Assembly (NCBI RefSeq): GCF_000622085.1
Contig: NZ_JHWL01000003.1
Coordinates: 124,001-188,000, forward strand
DNA from: Butyrivibrio proteoclasticus P6B7
GTDB taxonomy: Bacteria; Bacillota; Clostridia; Lachnospirales; Lachnospiraceae
Length of the DNA stretch: 64,000 bases
Direction of reading: 5' to 3'
The position numbers and the translations under genes are program-made. Positions 41,697 through 50,419 of the stretch are shown piece by piece. The notes beneath the pieces were generated by a model. That model worked only from the letters and a program-made list of their open reading frames with translations. It did not search any database and was not told the DNA's origin. The stretch's first letter is position 1. Each line of letters begins with the position of its first letter.

Positions 41697-43127
41697 ATGG
41701 CAGACAAGAAACTTGTTGCAGAGATCACATCTATGGATGAGGATTTCACACAGTGGTACACAGACGTGTGCCTTAAGGCTGATCTTATCAGCTATTCCAA
41801 CATTAAGGGCTGTATGGTTATTAAGCCAGCAGGCTATGCAATCTGGGAGCTTATTCAGAAGCACCTTGATGCAAGATTCAAAAAGACAGGCGTTCAGAAC
41901 GTTTATCTTCCAATGTTTATTCCAGAGTCACTTCTTCAGAAGGAGAAGGATCATGTAGAAGGCTTTGCGCCAGAGGTTGCTTGGGTAACACACGGCGGAC
42001 TTGAGCCACTTGCAGAGAGATACTGCGTTCGTCCTACATCTGAGACTCTTTTCTGTGATTATTACAAGGGTGAGATTCACTCTTACAAGGATCTTCCACA
42101 GGTTCTTAACCAGTGGTGCAGCGTTGTTCGTTGGGAGAAGGAGACAAGACCTTTCCTCAGAAGTAGAGAGTTCCTCTGGCAGGAAGGTCACACAGCTCAC
42201 GCAACCTTCGAAGAGGCTGAGGAGCGTACACAGCAGATGCTTAATGTTTATGCTGATTTCCTTGAGAATGACATGGCTATTCCTGTTATCAAGGGGCAGA
42301 AGACTGACAAAGAGAAATTTGCTGGTGCTGAGTCAACATACACAGTTGAGGCTCTTATGCATGATGGTCGTGCTCTTCAGAGCGGAACCAGCCACAACTT
42401 CGGTGATGGCTTTGCTAAGGCATTTGGCATTCAGTATGCAGGTAAGGACAATCAGCTTCACTATGTATTCCAGACATCATGGGGTGTTACAACACGTATG
42501 ATCGGAGCTATGATCATGGTTCACGGAGACAATTCAGGTCTCGTGCTTCCTCCTAAGATTGCTCCAACTCAGGTTGTGGTTATTCCTATTCAGCAGAAGA
42601 AGGAAGGCGTTCTTGAGGCAGCTAATAAGATTGCAGAGAGCCTTTCAGACTTCAGGGTAAAGGTTGATGATACAGACAGAACACCTGGATTTAAGTTCGC
42701 TGAGCAGGAGATGAGAGGAATCCCAGTTCGTGTTGAGATTGGACCTAAGGATCTTGAGGCTGGCAAGTGCGTACTTTGCCGCCGTGATACAAGAGAGAAG
42801 ATTGAATGCGCTATTGATGAGGTTCAAGCTAAGATGGCTGAGCTTCTTGATCAGATCCAGAAGGATATGTACGACAGAGCTAAGAAGCACCTTGAGGCAC
42901 ATACATTTGTTGCTCATGATAAGGATGAGTTCGCAGAGGACTTCAAGGAGACAAAAGGTTTTGTTAAGGCTATGTGGTGTGGATGCCGCGAGTGTGAGGA
43001 CAAGATCAAGGAAGAGTTCAACGTAACAAGCCGTTGTATCCCATTCGAGCAGGAGAATATCTCTGATAAGTGCGTTGTTTGTGGTAAGCCAGCAACTAAG
43101 ATGGTTTATTGGGGCCGCGCTTATTAA
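41697..43127 (+). CDS. proS: Prolyl-tRNA synthetase (archaeal/eukaryote-like type)
   Basis: A 476-residue class II synthetase that charges tRNA-Pro. It belongs to the short, eukaryote-like form that lacks the YbaK editing domain. Motif 1 is around [13 protein letters not shown], motif 2 [24 protein letters not shown], motif 3 [16 protein letters not shown]. The C-terminal zinc domain has cysteines in [10 protein letters not shown] and CVVCGKPA. It ends in a tyrosine, as in the family. AAGGAG at 41684-41689 fixes the start at ATG 41697. It is controlled by a T-box. Confidence 0.97.
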   Translation: MADKKLVAEITSMDEDFTQWYTDVCLKADLISYSNIKGCMVIKPAGYAIWELIQKHLDARFKKTGVQNVYLPMFIPESLLQKEKDHVEGFAPEVAWVTHGGLEPLAERYCVRPTSETLFCDYYKGEIHSYKDLPQVLNQWCSVVRWEKETRPFLRSREFLWQEGHTAHATFEEAEERTQQMLNVYADFLENDMAIPVIKGQKTDKEKFAGAESTYTVEALMHDGRALQSGTSHNFGDGFAKAFGIQYAGKDNQLHYVFQTSWGVTTRMIGAMIMVHGDNSGLVLPPKIAPTQVVVIPIQQKKEGVLEAANKIAESLSDFRVKVDDTDRTPGFKFAEQEMRGIPVRVEIGPKDLEAGKCVLCRRDTREKIECAIDEVQAKMAELLDQIQKDMYDRAKKHLEAHTFVAHDKDEFAEDFKETKGFVKAMWCGCRECEDKIKEEFNVTSRCIPFEQENISDKCVVCGKPATKMVYWGRAY

Positions 43128-43139
43128 TATCAAAATAAT

Positions 43140-43176
43140 ACAGCTATCTGCCTTTATGACAGATAGCTGTTTTTTA
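43140..43176. terminator. Bidirectional terminator after proS
   Basis: ACAGCTATCTG (43140-43150) pairs with CAGATAGCTGT (43160-43170), followed by TTTTTT. It separates proS (+) from the GGDEF pair (-) whose last stop codon lies within it. Confidence 0.9.
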
Positions 43177-44856
43177 TCTCTTCATCATGTCGCTATAGTA
43201 TTTTCTCTTGTATTCATACATTCGTTTATCCGCCAGCATGAAAACTGAGTGGGTATCATGCTCTTTGGTTTCAGATCTGTAGGCGTAACCGTAGGATACG
43301 CTGTGGTTAGCTTCCGGATCTTTTTTATCCAGCTCTTTTAACCGAAGATCCAATATCTTAAGCATGTGATCCAGCTCATCAGACGGGATATCTTTTAACA
43401 ATACCAGGAATTCATCGCCGCCAATTCTGCAGCACATTCCCTTTTCTGAGAATACGTCAGAAAGAGTCTCTGCAAAGGACTTAAGAAGTCTGTCACCTGC
43501 CGGGTGTCCGGAGTTATCATTAACTTCCTTAAGTCCGTTAAGGTCAAGGCTAAGAAGGCAGAACTCTTCTTCGGATTCATTCAGTTTGGCAAGTTCTTTA
43601 TCACAGCTGACTCTGTTAGGAAGGCCTGTAAGATTGTCTTCGTAGGCAACCTGTTTAAGGGATGCATACTCCTGCTTCTGGGCAAAGGAGTGGGTCATAA
43701 AGATAAAGTAGTTAAGGAGCTGAGCAACCACGAAGAATACGCTTCCGCCAGGTAAAAGATATATCATGATTGGGAGCTGTCTGTAATCCACGATAGGAAG
43801 AGTGATTCCTATGATCGCATATATAGTGAGGGCCAGGGCCAGAACTGAAAGTCCAAGCATAAGAATCTGAACGGAAGAGGACCTTACCTTGTTCTTGATG
43901 TCCATATATATGTACAGTACAAGCACCATGATTCCTACGAAAGATAGCAAGTAGAAAGGAATCTGAAAATGGTTTACATGTACAAGATTGATCATATGTA
44001 ATGCAATAAAACTGATGCTAAAGAAAAGCGTTCCATAGCCTGTGAATATAAGAACCTTGTTGTTCTGTTTTTTGTGCAGGTTGTGGATAAGTGCATAAAG
44101 CATTGGAATCAGCAGGTATATCGACATGTATTCCGCCAGGGTTCCAAGGGGCTTACTGATGATAAAGTTGGTGACATCGTAAATTGTAAGGACCCAGATG
44201 CCCAATAGTATATTGATGATTGAGCAAATTACCTGAGTAAGAACGCCGCTGGTCTTAAAGTATAAGATGCCTGAGATAATAAGGAAAACCTGACCAAAGA
44301 CAATCAGGAATATGCCAATGAACAATGGGAAGATGACCTTGTGATAAAAATATCTGTATAGGTCATCGAAATTGCCCACAATAGGATTGATGATATCGGC
44401 CTTTGTGTTGTTCTCTGTTACGTATAGCTTGATCTTAAGCTTTTTACCAAAGCATTCCTTGGGGAGAGGAACGGCGTCGTAGCCTAAACCGATAAAGTCG
44501 TTATTATCGATGTAGTTAACGTATTTGGAACTGATAAGCTCATCATCTATAAATATTTCATATGCGCAGAATTGCGTTTTGAAAAAGAGATATGGGAAAG
44601 GACAATCTAAGCGAGGAAGCGGTTTGGCGTAGCTAAGTGTAATGGACTCACCTCTATTAAAGCTAGATCCTACCTGGCGGTTTAGTTCTTCGAGATTAGT
44701 GTTAATAAATTGCTGGTTCTGATAGGTTACGGTCCAGCCCTTTTCTAATGTGAGCATCGGGTATTCGGCGTTAAAAGAAAAGAATCTGGATAAAGCGATC
44801 ATGATAAGAAGGAGAATGGTTGTGGAACTTCCAAGGAAAGTGAGTAGTTTACGCAT
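43174..44856 (-). CDS. 7TM membrane diguanylate cyclase (GGDEF), second of a tandem pair
   Basis: A 560-residue protein. An N-terminal helix is followed by an extracellular domain of about 150 residues with a beta-sandwich look (LEKGWTVTYQNQQF ... IFIDDELISSKYV). About seven membrane helices follow (residues 175-385), as in 7TMR-DISM receptors. The cytoplasmic GGDEF domain has CRIGGDEFLVLL and LPNRVSCDKEL. No RxxD inhibitory site precedes the GGDEF. It should make cyclic di-GMP in response to an extracellular ligand. Its start overlaps the stop of the upstream paralogue by 8 bp, so the two are one operon. Confidence 0.92.
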   Translation of the reverse strand: MRKLLTFLGSSTTILLLIMIALSRFFSFNAEYPMLTLEKGWTVTYQNQQFINTNLEELNRQVGSSFNRGESITLSYAKPLPRLDCPFPYLFFKTQFCAYEIFIDDELISSKYVNYIDNNDFIGLGYDAVPLPKECFGKKLKIKLYVTENNTKADIINPIVGNFDDLYRYFYHKVIFPLFIGIFLIVFGQVFLIISGILYFKTSGVLTQVICSIINILLGIWVLTIYDVTNFIISKPLGTLAEYMSIYLLIPMLYALIHNLHKKQNNKVLIFTGYGTLFFSISFIALHMINLVHVNHFQIPFYLLSFVGIMVLVLYIYMDIKNKVRSSSVQILMLGLSVLALALTIYAIIGITLPIVDYRQLPIMIYLLPGGSVFFVVAQLLNYFIFMTHSFAQKQEYASLKQVAYEDNLTGLPNRVSCDKELAKLNESEEEFCLLSLDLNGLKEVNDNSGHPAGDRLLKSFAETLSDVFSEKGMCCRIGGDEFLVLLKDIPSDELDHMLKILDLRLKELDKKDPEANHSVSYGYAYRSETKEHDTHSVFMLADKRMYEYKRKYYSDMMKR

Positions 44857-46573
44857 TTTCTATCACCTCCTTCTCAGAATCAGTGCTCCTGTGCTCCTTT
44901 TTCATCTCATACATCCTGCTGTCGGCCAGCATATAGACTTCACTGGCAGAACCAGAAGGAACTTCATAACTGTAAGCATAGCCGTAAGAAGCGCTGTACT
45001 GGAAATGCTGTTCTTTCTTGTTCCAGTCGCTGATCATGGCATAGAGCTCATGGATGCGCTTTGTACAGCTGCTGGCACCGTCTTCAAGAAGAATTACAAC
45101 AAACTCATCACCACCCATTCTTCCAACCAGGGTAGCATCCCAGAAGCAATCGGTAAGGATTGTGGAAAAGCCGGTGAGAAGACGATCGCCCTCGTGATGG
45201 CCCAGAGTATCATTGACCTGTTTTAGTTTATTAAGATCCAAACTTATGATGGTGTATGTGCCGTGTTCTTCAGTCAGAGTCTCAAACATCTGCTCACAGC
45301 GGGCTCGGTTGGCAAGGCCTGTAAGTGGATCTGTATAGGCAAGACTCTTGATGGTACTTTGAAGTGAATCGTAGAGCGGACTGGAAATGTTGTAAATAAG
45401 GTAACTAACCAAAAGTGATGAAATGAAAATAAGTGAACCGATAGCAAAACCGTTTAGTCTTGCATAGGATTCGCCAAGAGGTGTCGTATATTTGATGTAG
45501 TTATAGCTGATTACATCGTAAAGGGAGCATATCATGTAGAGAATAAGTCCGATAAGGAATATATTGTCTGCAGAAATAATTGTTGCTCCATTTTCTTTTC
45601 TCTTTTTAACGAAGTCATAGATCATTATCACGATGGCGCTAAGACATTCCGCTCCAGCCAGCGCATGAAGGAGAGGAACAAAGGCGGAAATATCAAATAT
45701 ATCAAGCACAACCATGATAACGATAGAGGCAAAAAGAACTAAATTCATAAGGAACATGCCTCTGAATATCCTTTTTATCTTATCCTGATAAACGCAGAAA
45801 AGATATCCCAAAATAGCCGTTGGAATGTTGTAGAAGGCCATATATTCACTGTAGGTATTGATCATTGGAGCATTGATAAAGAAGTCCAGAACGCCGTAGA
45901 AGCCGGCGATATAAACACCAAGTAAAAGTGAAATAAGACCTGAAAAGAAGAGGCGCAGGTCATTGTTGTGATAGATTGCAAGATAAGGAGACAGGATCAT
46001 CAGGATAATTCCCAGAGTGATCATGAATGCCCCAGAGAACATAGGAATTCTCAAAAAGGCTATATGGGAGATAAACATTGATCTTCTATCACCTATAGTA
46101 ACCTTGCTGATTCCTGAAAAGGAAGAATTGGTGGATCCGTAGAGCTTTATTTTAAGGATTTTGCCGGCATAATCATCCCCAAGAGGAATAAAGTTGTATT
46201 TTTTGGGAACGAAATGATCATTTTTATATTCTTCATCGCCGAAGGAATAGATCAGACTGCTATCAAGATAAACATAAATGGCAGATTGAATAGTGTAGAT
46301 CTCAAGACAAGGATTATCTATGCCAAAGTCGTCAAGCCTTTGAATTATGGAGACGCTTTCGTTTTCATCAATGACACCAACATCAGACCTGGAAAGAGAA
46401 GTTTCTTCCAAAGTCTGACCGTTAACCATAATGGTCCAGCCCTCATCGAGGTCAATAATATCCGGAACTTTGACAAGAGCAAAGGATGACAGTTTAAAGA
46501 GCCCAAGAACTAGAAATAATAAAATCAATATAATGAGGGGGATCTGTATTTTTCTATTTTGCCAATATTTCAT
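44849..46573 (-). CDS. 7TM membrane diguanylate cyclase (GGDEF), first of a tandem pair
   Basis: A 574-residue paralogue of the following gene with the same layout: signal-anchor helix, extracellular sensor domain (LDEGWTIMVNGQTLEE ... YVYLDSSLIYSFGDEEY), about seven helices and a GGDEF domain (GRMGGDEFVVIL). No RxxD inhibitory site. Shared landmarks such as the (L)xxGWT(I/V)xxxNxQ opening show that the pair arose by tandem duplication. It starts at ATG 46573 after GAGGAG. The sequences have diverged widely, which suggests different ligands or heterodimer formation (inference). Confidence 0.92.
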   Translation of the reverse strand: MKYWQNRKIQIPLIILILLFLVLGLFKLSSFALVKVPDIIDLDEGWTIMVNGQTLEETSLSRSDVGVIDENESVSIIQRLDDFGIDNPCLEIYTIQSAIYVYLDSSLIYSFGDEEYKNDHFVPKKYNFIPLGDDYAGKILKIKLYGSTNSSFSGISKVTIGDRRSMFISHIAFLRIPMFSGAFMITLGIILMILSPYLAIYHNNDLRLFFSGLISLLLGVYIAGFYGVLDFFINAPMINTYSEYMAFYNIPTAILGYLFCVYQDKIKRIFRGMFLMNLVLFASIVIMVVLDIFDISAFVPLLHALAGAECLSAIVIMIYDFVKKRKENGATIISADNIFLIGLILYMICSLYDVISYNYIKYTTPLGESYARLNGFAIGSLIFISSLLVSYLIYNISSPLYDSLQSTIKSLAYTDPLTGLANRARCEQMFETLTEEHGTYTIISLDLNKLKQVNDTLGHHEGDRLLTGFSTILTDCFWDATLVGRMGGDEFVVILLEDGASSCTKRIHELYAMISDWNKKEQHFQYSASYGYAYSYEVPSGSASEVYMLADSRMYEMKKEHRSTDSEKEVIENA

Positions 46574-46638
46574 ATTTTTATCTCCTCAATTACATATATT
46601 AAGTATATAACTAAGTAAAGAAAAATCCCAGCGAATTC

Positions 46639-46667
46639 TTCACAATTACTATGTGATAGGATATTAT
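46639..46667 (+). promoter_or_regulatory. Promoter of cca, placed for a leaderless mRNA
   Basis: TTCACA (46639-46644) and TATTAT (46662-46667) with a 17-bp spacer. The -10 ends 6 nt before ATG 46674, so transcription should begin at or next to the start codon. Confidence 0.6.
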
Positions 46668-46673
46668 TTAGGT

Positions 46674-48008
46674 ATGAAGATAAATATTCCAGATAATGCA
46701 AAAAAGATTTTAAGCGTCCTTCACGAGGCAGGATACGAAGCCTACGTTGTGGGAGGCTGCGTTAGAGACGCGCTTTTAGGGCGAGAGCCAGAGGATTGGG
46801 ACATTACCACCAATGCACTTCCGATGGAGACGAAAGCTCTTTTTAAAAGAACTATAGATACCGGTATAGAGCACGGAACCGTCACAATAATGATGGGAAA
46901 AGAGGGCTACGAGGTAACCACCTATAGAATTGACGGTAAATACGAAGACAGCAGACATCCCAAGGACGTAACCTTTACCAAGAGCCTCAAGGAGGATATG
47001 AGGCGAAGAGATTTCACCATAAATGCCATGGCCTACAACGATGAAGAGGGCCTTATCGACAATTTTGACGGGGTAAAAGATCTAAATAATAAGCTTATAC
47101 GATGTGTTGGAAATGCGAAGGAGAGGTTTTCTGAGGATGCTCTCAGGATAATGAGGGCGGTAAGATTCTCAGCACAGCTTGACTACGATATTGAAGAGGA
47201 GACAAAGGCTGCCATCAGCGAGCTGGCGCCAACACTTAAGAAGATAAGCGCAGAGAGAGTCCAGACAGAGCTTGTTAAACTCCTGGTTTCTGCTCATCCA
47301 GAGAAGATAAAGGATGCCTATGAGCTGGGAATTACCAGCGTTATTCTGCCTGAATTTGACAGATGCATGGAGACTCCGCAGAATAACCCACATCACGCTT
47401 ATAACGTTGGTGACCACACCGTTGTGGCGCTTAAGAATGTCAGGGCAGACAAGGTTTTGAGGCTTACCATGCTGATGCATGATATGGCAAAACCTGCTAC
47501 AATAAAGATAGATGAAGAAGGCATATGTCATTTTTATGGCCATGACCAGATGGGAGCAGAAATGGCTCATGGCATATTCAGACGCCTTAAATTCGACACT
47601 AAGACCATGGACAGGGTCTGCAACCTGATAAAGTACCACGACTGCGATATGGAGACCACGCCAAGGAGTGTCAGAAGATTCATGAATAAGGTGGGAACTG
47701 AGGATTTTCCTCTTTTACTGGAGGTTCGAACCGCCGATGTTCTCGCCCAGAGCACATATCAAAGAGAAGAAAAACTGGATAAAATCGACAAGGTACGCAG
47801 GATCTATGAGGAAGTAGTGGCAGCAAACCAGTGCATTACCCTCAAGGATCTGGCAGTAACTGGAAAAGACCTGATAGAAGCAGGGATAACTCCCGGTAAA
47901 CAGATGGGAGATATCCTTAATGCCATGCTTATAGATGTTTTAGATGAACCTGATCACAATAACAAGGAGTACTTATTAGAGCCGGAGCGCCTGAAATCAT
48001 TTATATGA
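46674..48008 (+). CDS. cca: CCA-adding tRNA nucleotidyltransferase with HD domain
   Basis: A 444-residue enzyme that adds or repairs the 3' CCA of tRNAs; the tRNA-Arg in this window lacks an encoded CCA. The head domain has YVVGGCVRDALLG and DWDITTNALP (the catalytic Asp pair). RRRDFTINAMAY is the nucleotide-recognition region. An HD-domain block (MLMHDMAKPATIKIDEEG and FYGHDQMGAEM) is included, which gives phosphohydrolase activity in some relatives. I start at ATG 46674 because it immediately follows a good promoter; a GTG at 46653 lies inside that promoter. No clear SD is visible. Confidence 0.94.
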   Translation: MKINIPDNAKKILSVLHEAGYEAYVVGGCVRDALLGREPEDWDITTNALPMETKALFKRTIDTGIEHGTVTIMMGKEGYEVTTYRIDGKYEDSRHPKDVTFTKSLKEDMRRRDFTINAMAYNDEEGLIDNFDGVKDLNNKLIRCVGNAKERFSEDALRIMRAVRFSAQLDYDIEEETKAAISELAPTLKKISAERVQTELVKLLVSAHPEKIKDAYELGITSVILPEFDRCMETPQNNPHHAYNVGDHTVVALKNVRADKVLRLTMLMHDMAKPATIKIDEEGICHFYGHDQMGAEMAHGIFRRLKFDTKTMDRVCNLIKYHDCDMETTPRSVRRFMNKVGTEDFPLLLEVRTADVLAQSTYQREEKLDKIDKVRRIYEEVVAANQCITLKDLAVTGKDLIEAGITPGKQMGDILNAMLIDVLDEPDHNNKEYLLEPERLKSFI

Positions 48009-48016
48009 GGTGGGTT

Positions 48017-49741
48017 ATGAAAAGATTGGTGAAAGCTTGTAGGGTAGCATTGGCGCTTTTTGTCGCTGTAAGCACACTGACTTGTCTAAGTTCTGATTCT
48101 TTTGCTTCAGAAGATAAGCAAGGCACGGTGTCTATTTCTCTCGTGGGGAAATATGATTCTGCAGACACCTGTGCAATCCGTGCAGTGAATCCTGAGAAAA
48201 AAGAGATCACCTTTAGGAACCATGTTACTGGAAGAAGCTATACTCTTAGCTATGATAATACCAGTATGATCTACAGTAGCAGGGGAACAGCTATTTCTGC
48301 CATGCTTTTGGAGCAGGGGCAGATAGTTAACGTGACCTTTTTAAAGAGCAGCAAACACATCACATCTCTTCAGGTTTCCAGTGAGGCCTGGGTCATCGAT
48401 TCCACCAGGGATCATGAGCTGGTAAGAGGAGACGGAACCGCCAGAGTTAAGGGCGATATATACAGACTTGATACAAAGACTTTAGTAATTGCAGAGGATA
48501 AGCTGGCTCTTCCAGAGGACGTTCTTGCAACAGACTGTGTCAGAGTTAGTGGAATCGGCAAGGATATTTACAGCGTCGTTGTTACAAGTGGACACGGATA
48601 TGTGAGTCTTTCATCTGACAGCGTTGAGAACCACAGCCTTGTGGGAGCATGGATTGAGCTTGATAATGATGTTATCTACAAGATTTCTCCTAATATGCTT
48701 CTTAGCGCACCTGAGGGAGATTATAATCTTTCTATTATCGGTAATGGAGCTAACTATCAGTCCGAGGTTACTATTAGTAGGAACCAGGAGACTGTTGTTG
48801 ATACCAGTAATGTAACTATTAACAAGCCTAAAGAGGGTATGGTAACCTTTGAGGTAACACCTGAGAACGCAGAGGTCTTCGTGGATGGAGACAAGGTCAT
48901 TACAGGAGTTCCTCAGACAGTTCTTTATGGTTATCATAATCTAAAGGTAATGGCAGATGGTTATATTACCCAGACTAAATACCTCAAAGTTGGAACACCT
49001 AAGTCTGTAGTAAGTATTGAGCTTGAGAAGGATCCGGATGCAGCAACAGCTTCATCCTCTGATTCTGGTTCATCAGGATCATCCACTTCAGATAAGAGCT
49101 CAGAGAGGTCATCCCTTCGCGTTAACAATGTGGATGCGGCCTCTGTAAGTTCTTCACACAAGAAAAATGAAGTTACAAGTAATAACTCTCAGACAGTACC
49201 TTCAGGAACAGTTATCACAGGTTACAAGATTTATATAGATAAGCCTTATGGCGCGGAGCTTTATTTTGACGGTAATTATGTGGGAATGATTCCTACCAGT
49301 GTTGTTAAGATCTCAGGTAACCACGAGATCATCCTCAAAAAAGAGGGCTATGAAACAAAGAGTTATAGAATCTGCGTGGATTCAGACCAGGATAATGTAA
49401 AATATGAGTTCCCAGATCTTATTAAGATAACTACTGATGATTCCTCATCAGACAGTGGATCAACCAAGGATTCGTCGGATGCTGCGTCCAGTGCGTCATC
49501 AGATGATGGAGCCAGCACTGTAAGCTCTGACAGCGGTAGTGAAGCTACTACAGCAGCGCCAGAAGCAGACACAGAGGCAACAAAAGAAGCTACAACACCT
49601 CCATCAGATGAAGGAAAGACAAGTTCAGAGCAGACTGACGACAAAGAGCCATCTGGAGACGGAGCAGATCTTGGTGATACCACCAAACCAGAAGAAGGCG
49701 GCGGAAGCGACGCCGCAAATACGGCATCAGGAGAAGGATAA
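48017..49741 (+). CDS. Secreted PEGA-domain protein
   Basis: A 574-residue exported protein. The signal peptide covers about residues 1-30 (cleavage near SFA-SE). The N-terminal region (residues 35-230) is beta-rich with RAVNPEKKEITFRNHVTG and resembles no family I can name. Two PEGA repeats follow: FEVTPENAEVFVDGDKV ... and YKIYIDKPYGAELYFDGNYV. They are separated by a Ser-rich linker, and the last 100 residues are Ser/Glu/Asp/Thr-rich. No sorting signal or anchor is visible. I start at ATG 48017 with GAGGTGG; the upstream ATG overlapping the cca stop lacks one. It is probably cell-wall associated; role unknown. Confidence 0.8.
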   Translation: MKRLVKACRVALALFVAVSTLTCLSSDSFASEDKQGTVSISLVGKYDSADTCAIRAVNPEKKEITFRNHVTGRSYTLSYDNTSMIYSSRGTAISAMLLEQGQIVNVTFLKSSKHITSLQVSSEAWVIDSTRDHELVRGDGTARVKGDIYRLDTKTLVIAEDKLALPEDVLATDCVRVSGIGKDIYSVVVTSGHGYVSLSSDSVENHSLVGAWIELDNDVIYKISPNMLLSAPEGDYNLSIIGNGANYQSEVTISRNQETVVDTSNVTINKPKEGMVTFEVTPENAEVFVDGDKVITGVPQTVLYGYHNLKVMADGYITQTKYLKVGTPKSVVSIELEKDPDAATASSSDSGSSGSSTSDKSSERSSLRVNNVDAASVSSSHKKNEVTSNNSQTVPSGTVITGYKIYIDKPYGAELYFDGNYVGMIPTSVVKISGNHEIILKKEGYETKSYRICVDSDQDNVKYEFPDLIKITTDDSSSDSGSTKDSSDAASSASSDDGASTVSSDSGSEATTAAPEADTEATKEATTPPSDEGKTSSEQTDDKEPSGDGADLGDTTKPEEGGGSDAANTASGEG

Positions 49742-49744
49742 TAA

Positions 49745-49984
49745 ATGCGACTAGATAAATATTTAAAGGTAACAAGACTTATTAAAAGACGTACCGTGGC
49801 CAATGAGGCCTGCGATGCGGGAAGAGTAACCATTAACGGACGACCAGCCAAGGCATCTGCTGATGTTAAGGTTGGCGACAAGATCACAATAGCCTTTGGT
49901 AACAAGGATGTAAGCGTTGAGGTCCTGGATATTCAGGAGACAATACACAAGGAAGACGTATCATCTCTGTATCGCTACATTTGA
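49745..49984 (+). CDS. rqcP: RqcP, S4-domain ribosome quality-control protein
   Basis: A 79-residue S4 RNA-binding protein. MRLDKYLKVTRLIKRRTVANEACDAGRVTINGRPAK is the S4 fold that contacts 23S rRNA and the P-site tRNA; in Bacillus the orthologue (YabO, RqcP) supports C-terminal alanine tailing by RqcH. Length and sequence are typical. It begins 3 nt after the PEGA-gene stop. It lies upstream of divIC as in Bacillus, but without the sporulation genes that usually sit between them. Confidence 0.92.
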   Translation: MRLDKYLKVTRLIKRRTVANEACDAGRVTINGRPAKASADVKVGDKITIAFGNKDVSVEVLDIQETIHKEDVSSLYRYI

Positions 49985-50054
49985 CACGGTTTTAAAAGCT
50001 GTATTAGAATATATTTAGAGATATATCGAGTTTTTTGTATTAGTGGGGTATAGA

Positions 50055-50366
50055 ATGGCAACTAAGGCACGCTATAAGCGTCGTAGATTCCAGAATAGAG
50101 CTGGTATCCTATGGGCGACTGTAGTAGTGATGATACTTGTTACAGCTGTATCGATCAAGAGTATCGGACTATTGCAGAAGACCAAAGAGTACCAAGAGAA
50201 AGAGGCGGCTCTTGTTTCTCAGATTGAAGCTGAGGAGCAGAGAAGTCTTGAGATTGAGGAATTCGAGAAGTACACAGAGACGCGTAAGTACATAGAAGAA
50301 ATAGCAAAGGACAAGCTGGGGCTTGTGTATCCTGGAGAGATTATTTTTAAGAATGAAGATAATTAG
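50055..50366 (+). CDS. divIC: FtsB/DivIC-like septum formation initiator
   Basis: A 103-residue bitopic division protein: a basic cytoplasmic N-terminus (MATKARYKRRRFQN), one membrane helix (ILWATVVVMILVTAVSI), then an extracellular coiled coil (EYQEKEAALVSQIEAEEQRSLEIEEFEKY). The C-terminal DKLGLVYPGEIIF is characteristic of the DivIC/FtsB family. ATG 50055 follows GGGG. It acts with FtsL and FtsQ/DivIB in divisome activation. Confidence 0.9.
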   Translation: MATKARYKRRRFQNRAGILWATVVVMILVTAVSIKSIGLLQKTKEYQEKEAALVSQIEAEEQRSLEIEEFEKYTETRKYIEEIAKDKLGLVYPGEIIFKNEDN

Positions 50367-50367
50367 C

Positions 50368-50408
50368 GCAGACATCACTATTATGGACGTGTAGTCTGCG
50401 CTTTGTTA
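50368..50408 (+). terminator. Stem-loop between divIC and tilS
   Basis: AGCGCAGAC pairs with GTCTGCGCT (perfect 9 bp) around a 19-nt loop, followed by TTGTTATT. It is a weak terminator or mRNA processing hairpin; tilS starts 17 nt later. Confidence 0.6.
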
Positions 50409-50419
50409 TTGGGAATAAG

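Noticed and set aside
42001-42501. 166-codon open frame on the plus strand inside proS
   Set aside because: Out-of-frame reading of conserved proS motifs; no SD and implausible composition.
49363-49905. 180-codon open frame on the minus strand opposite the PEGA gene and rqcP
   Set aside because: Mirror of a Ser/Glu/Thr-rich low-complexity sense frame, which leaves few stop codons on the opposite strand.
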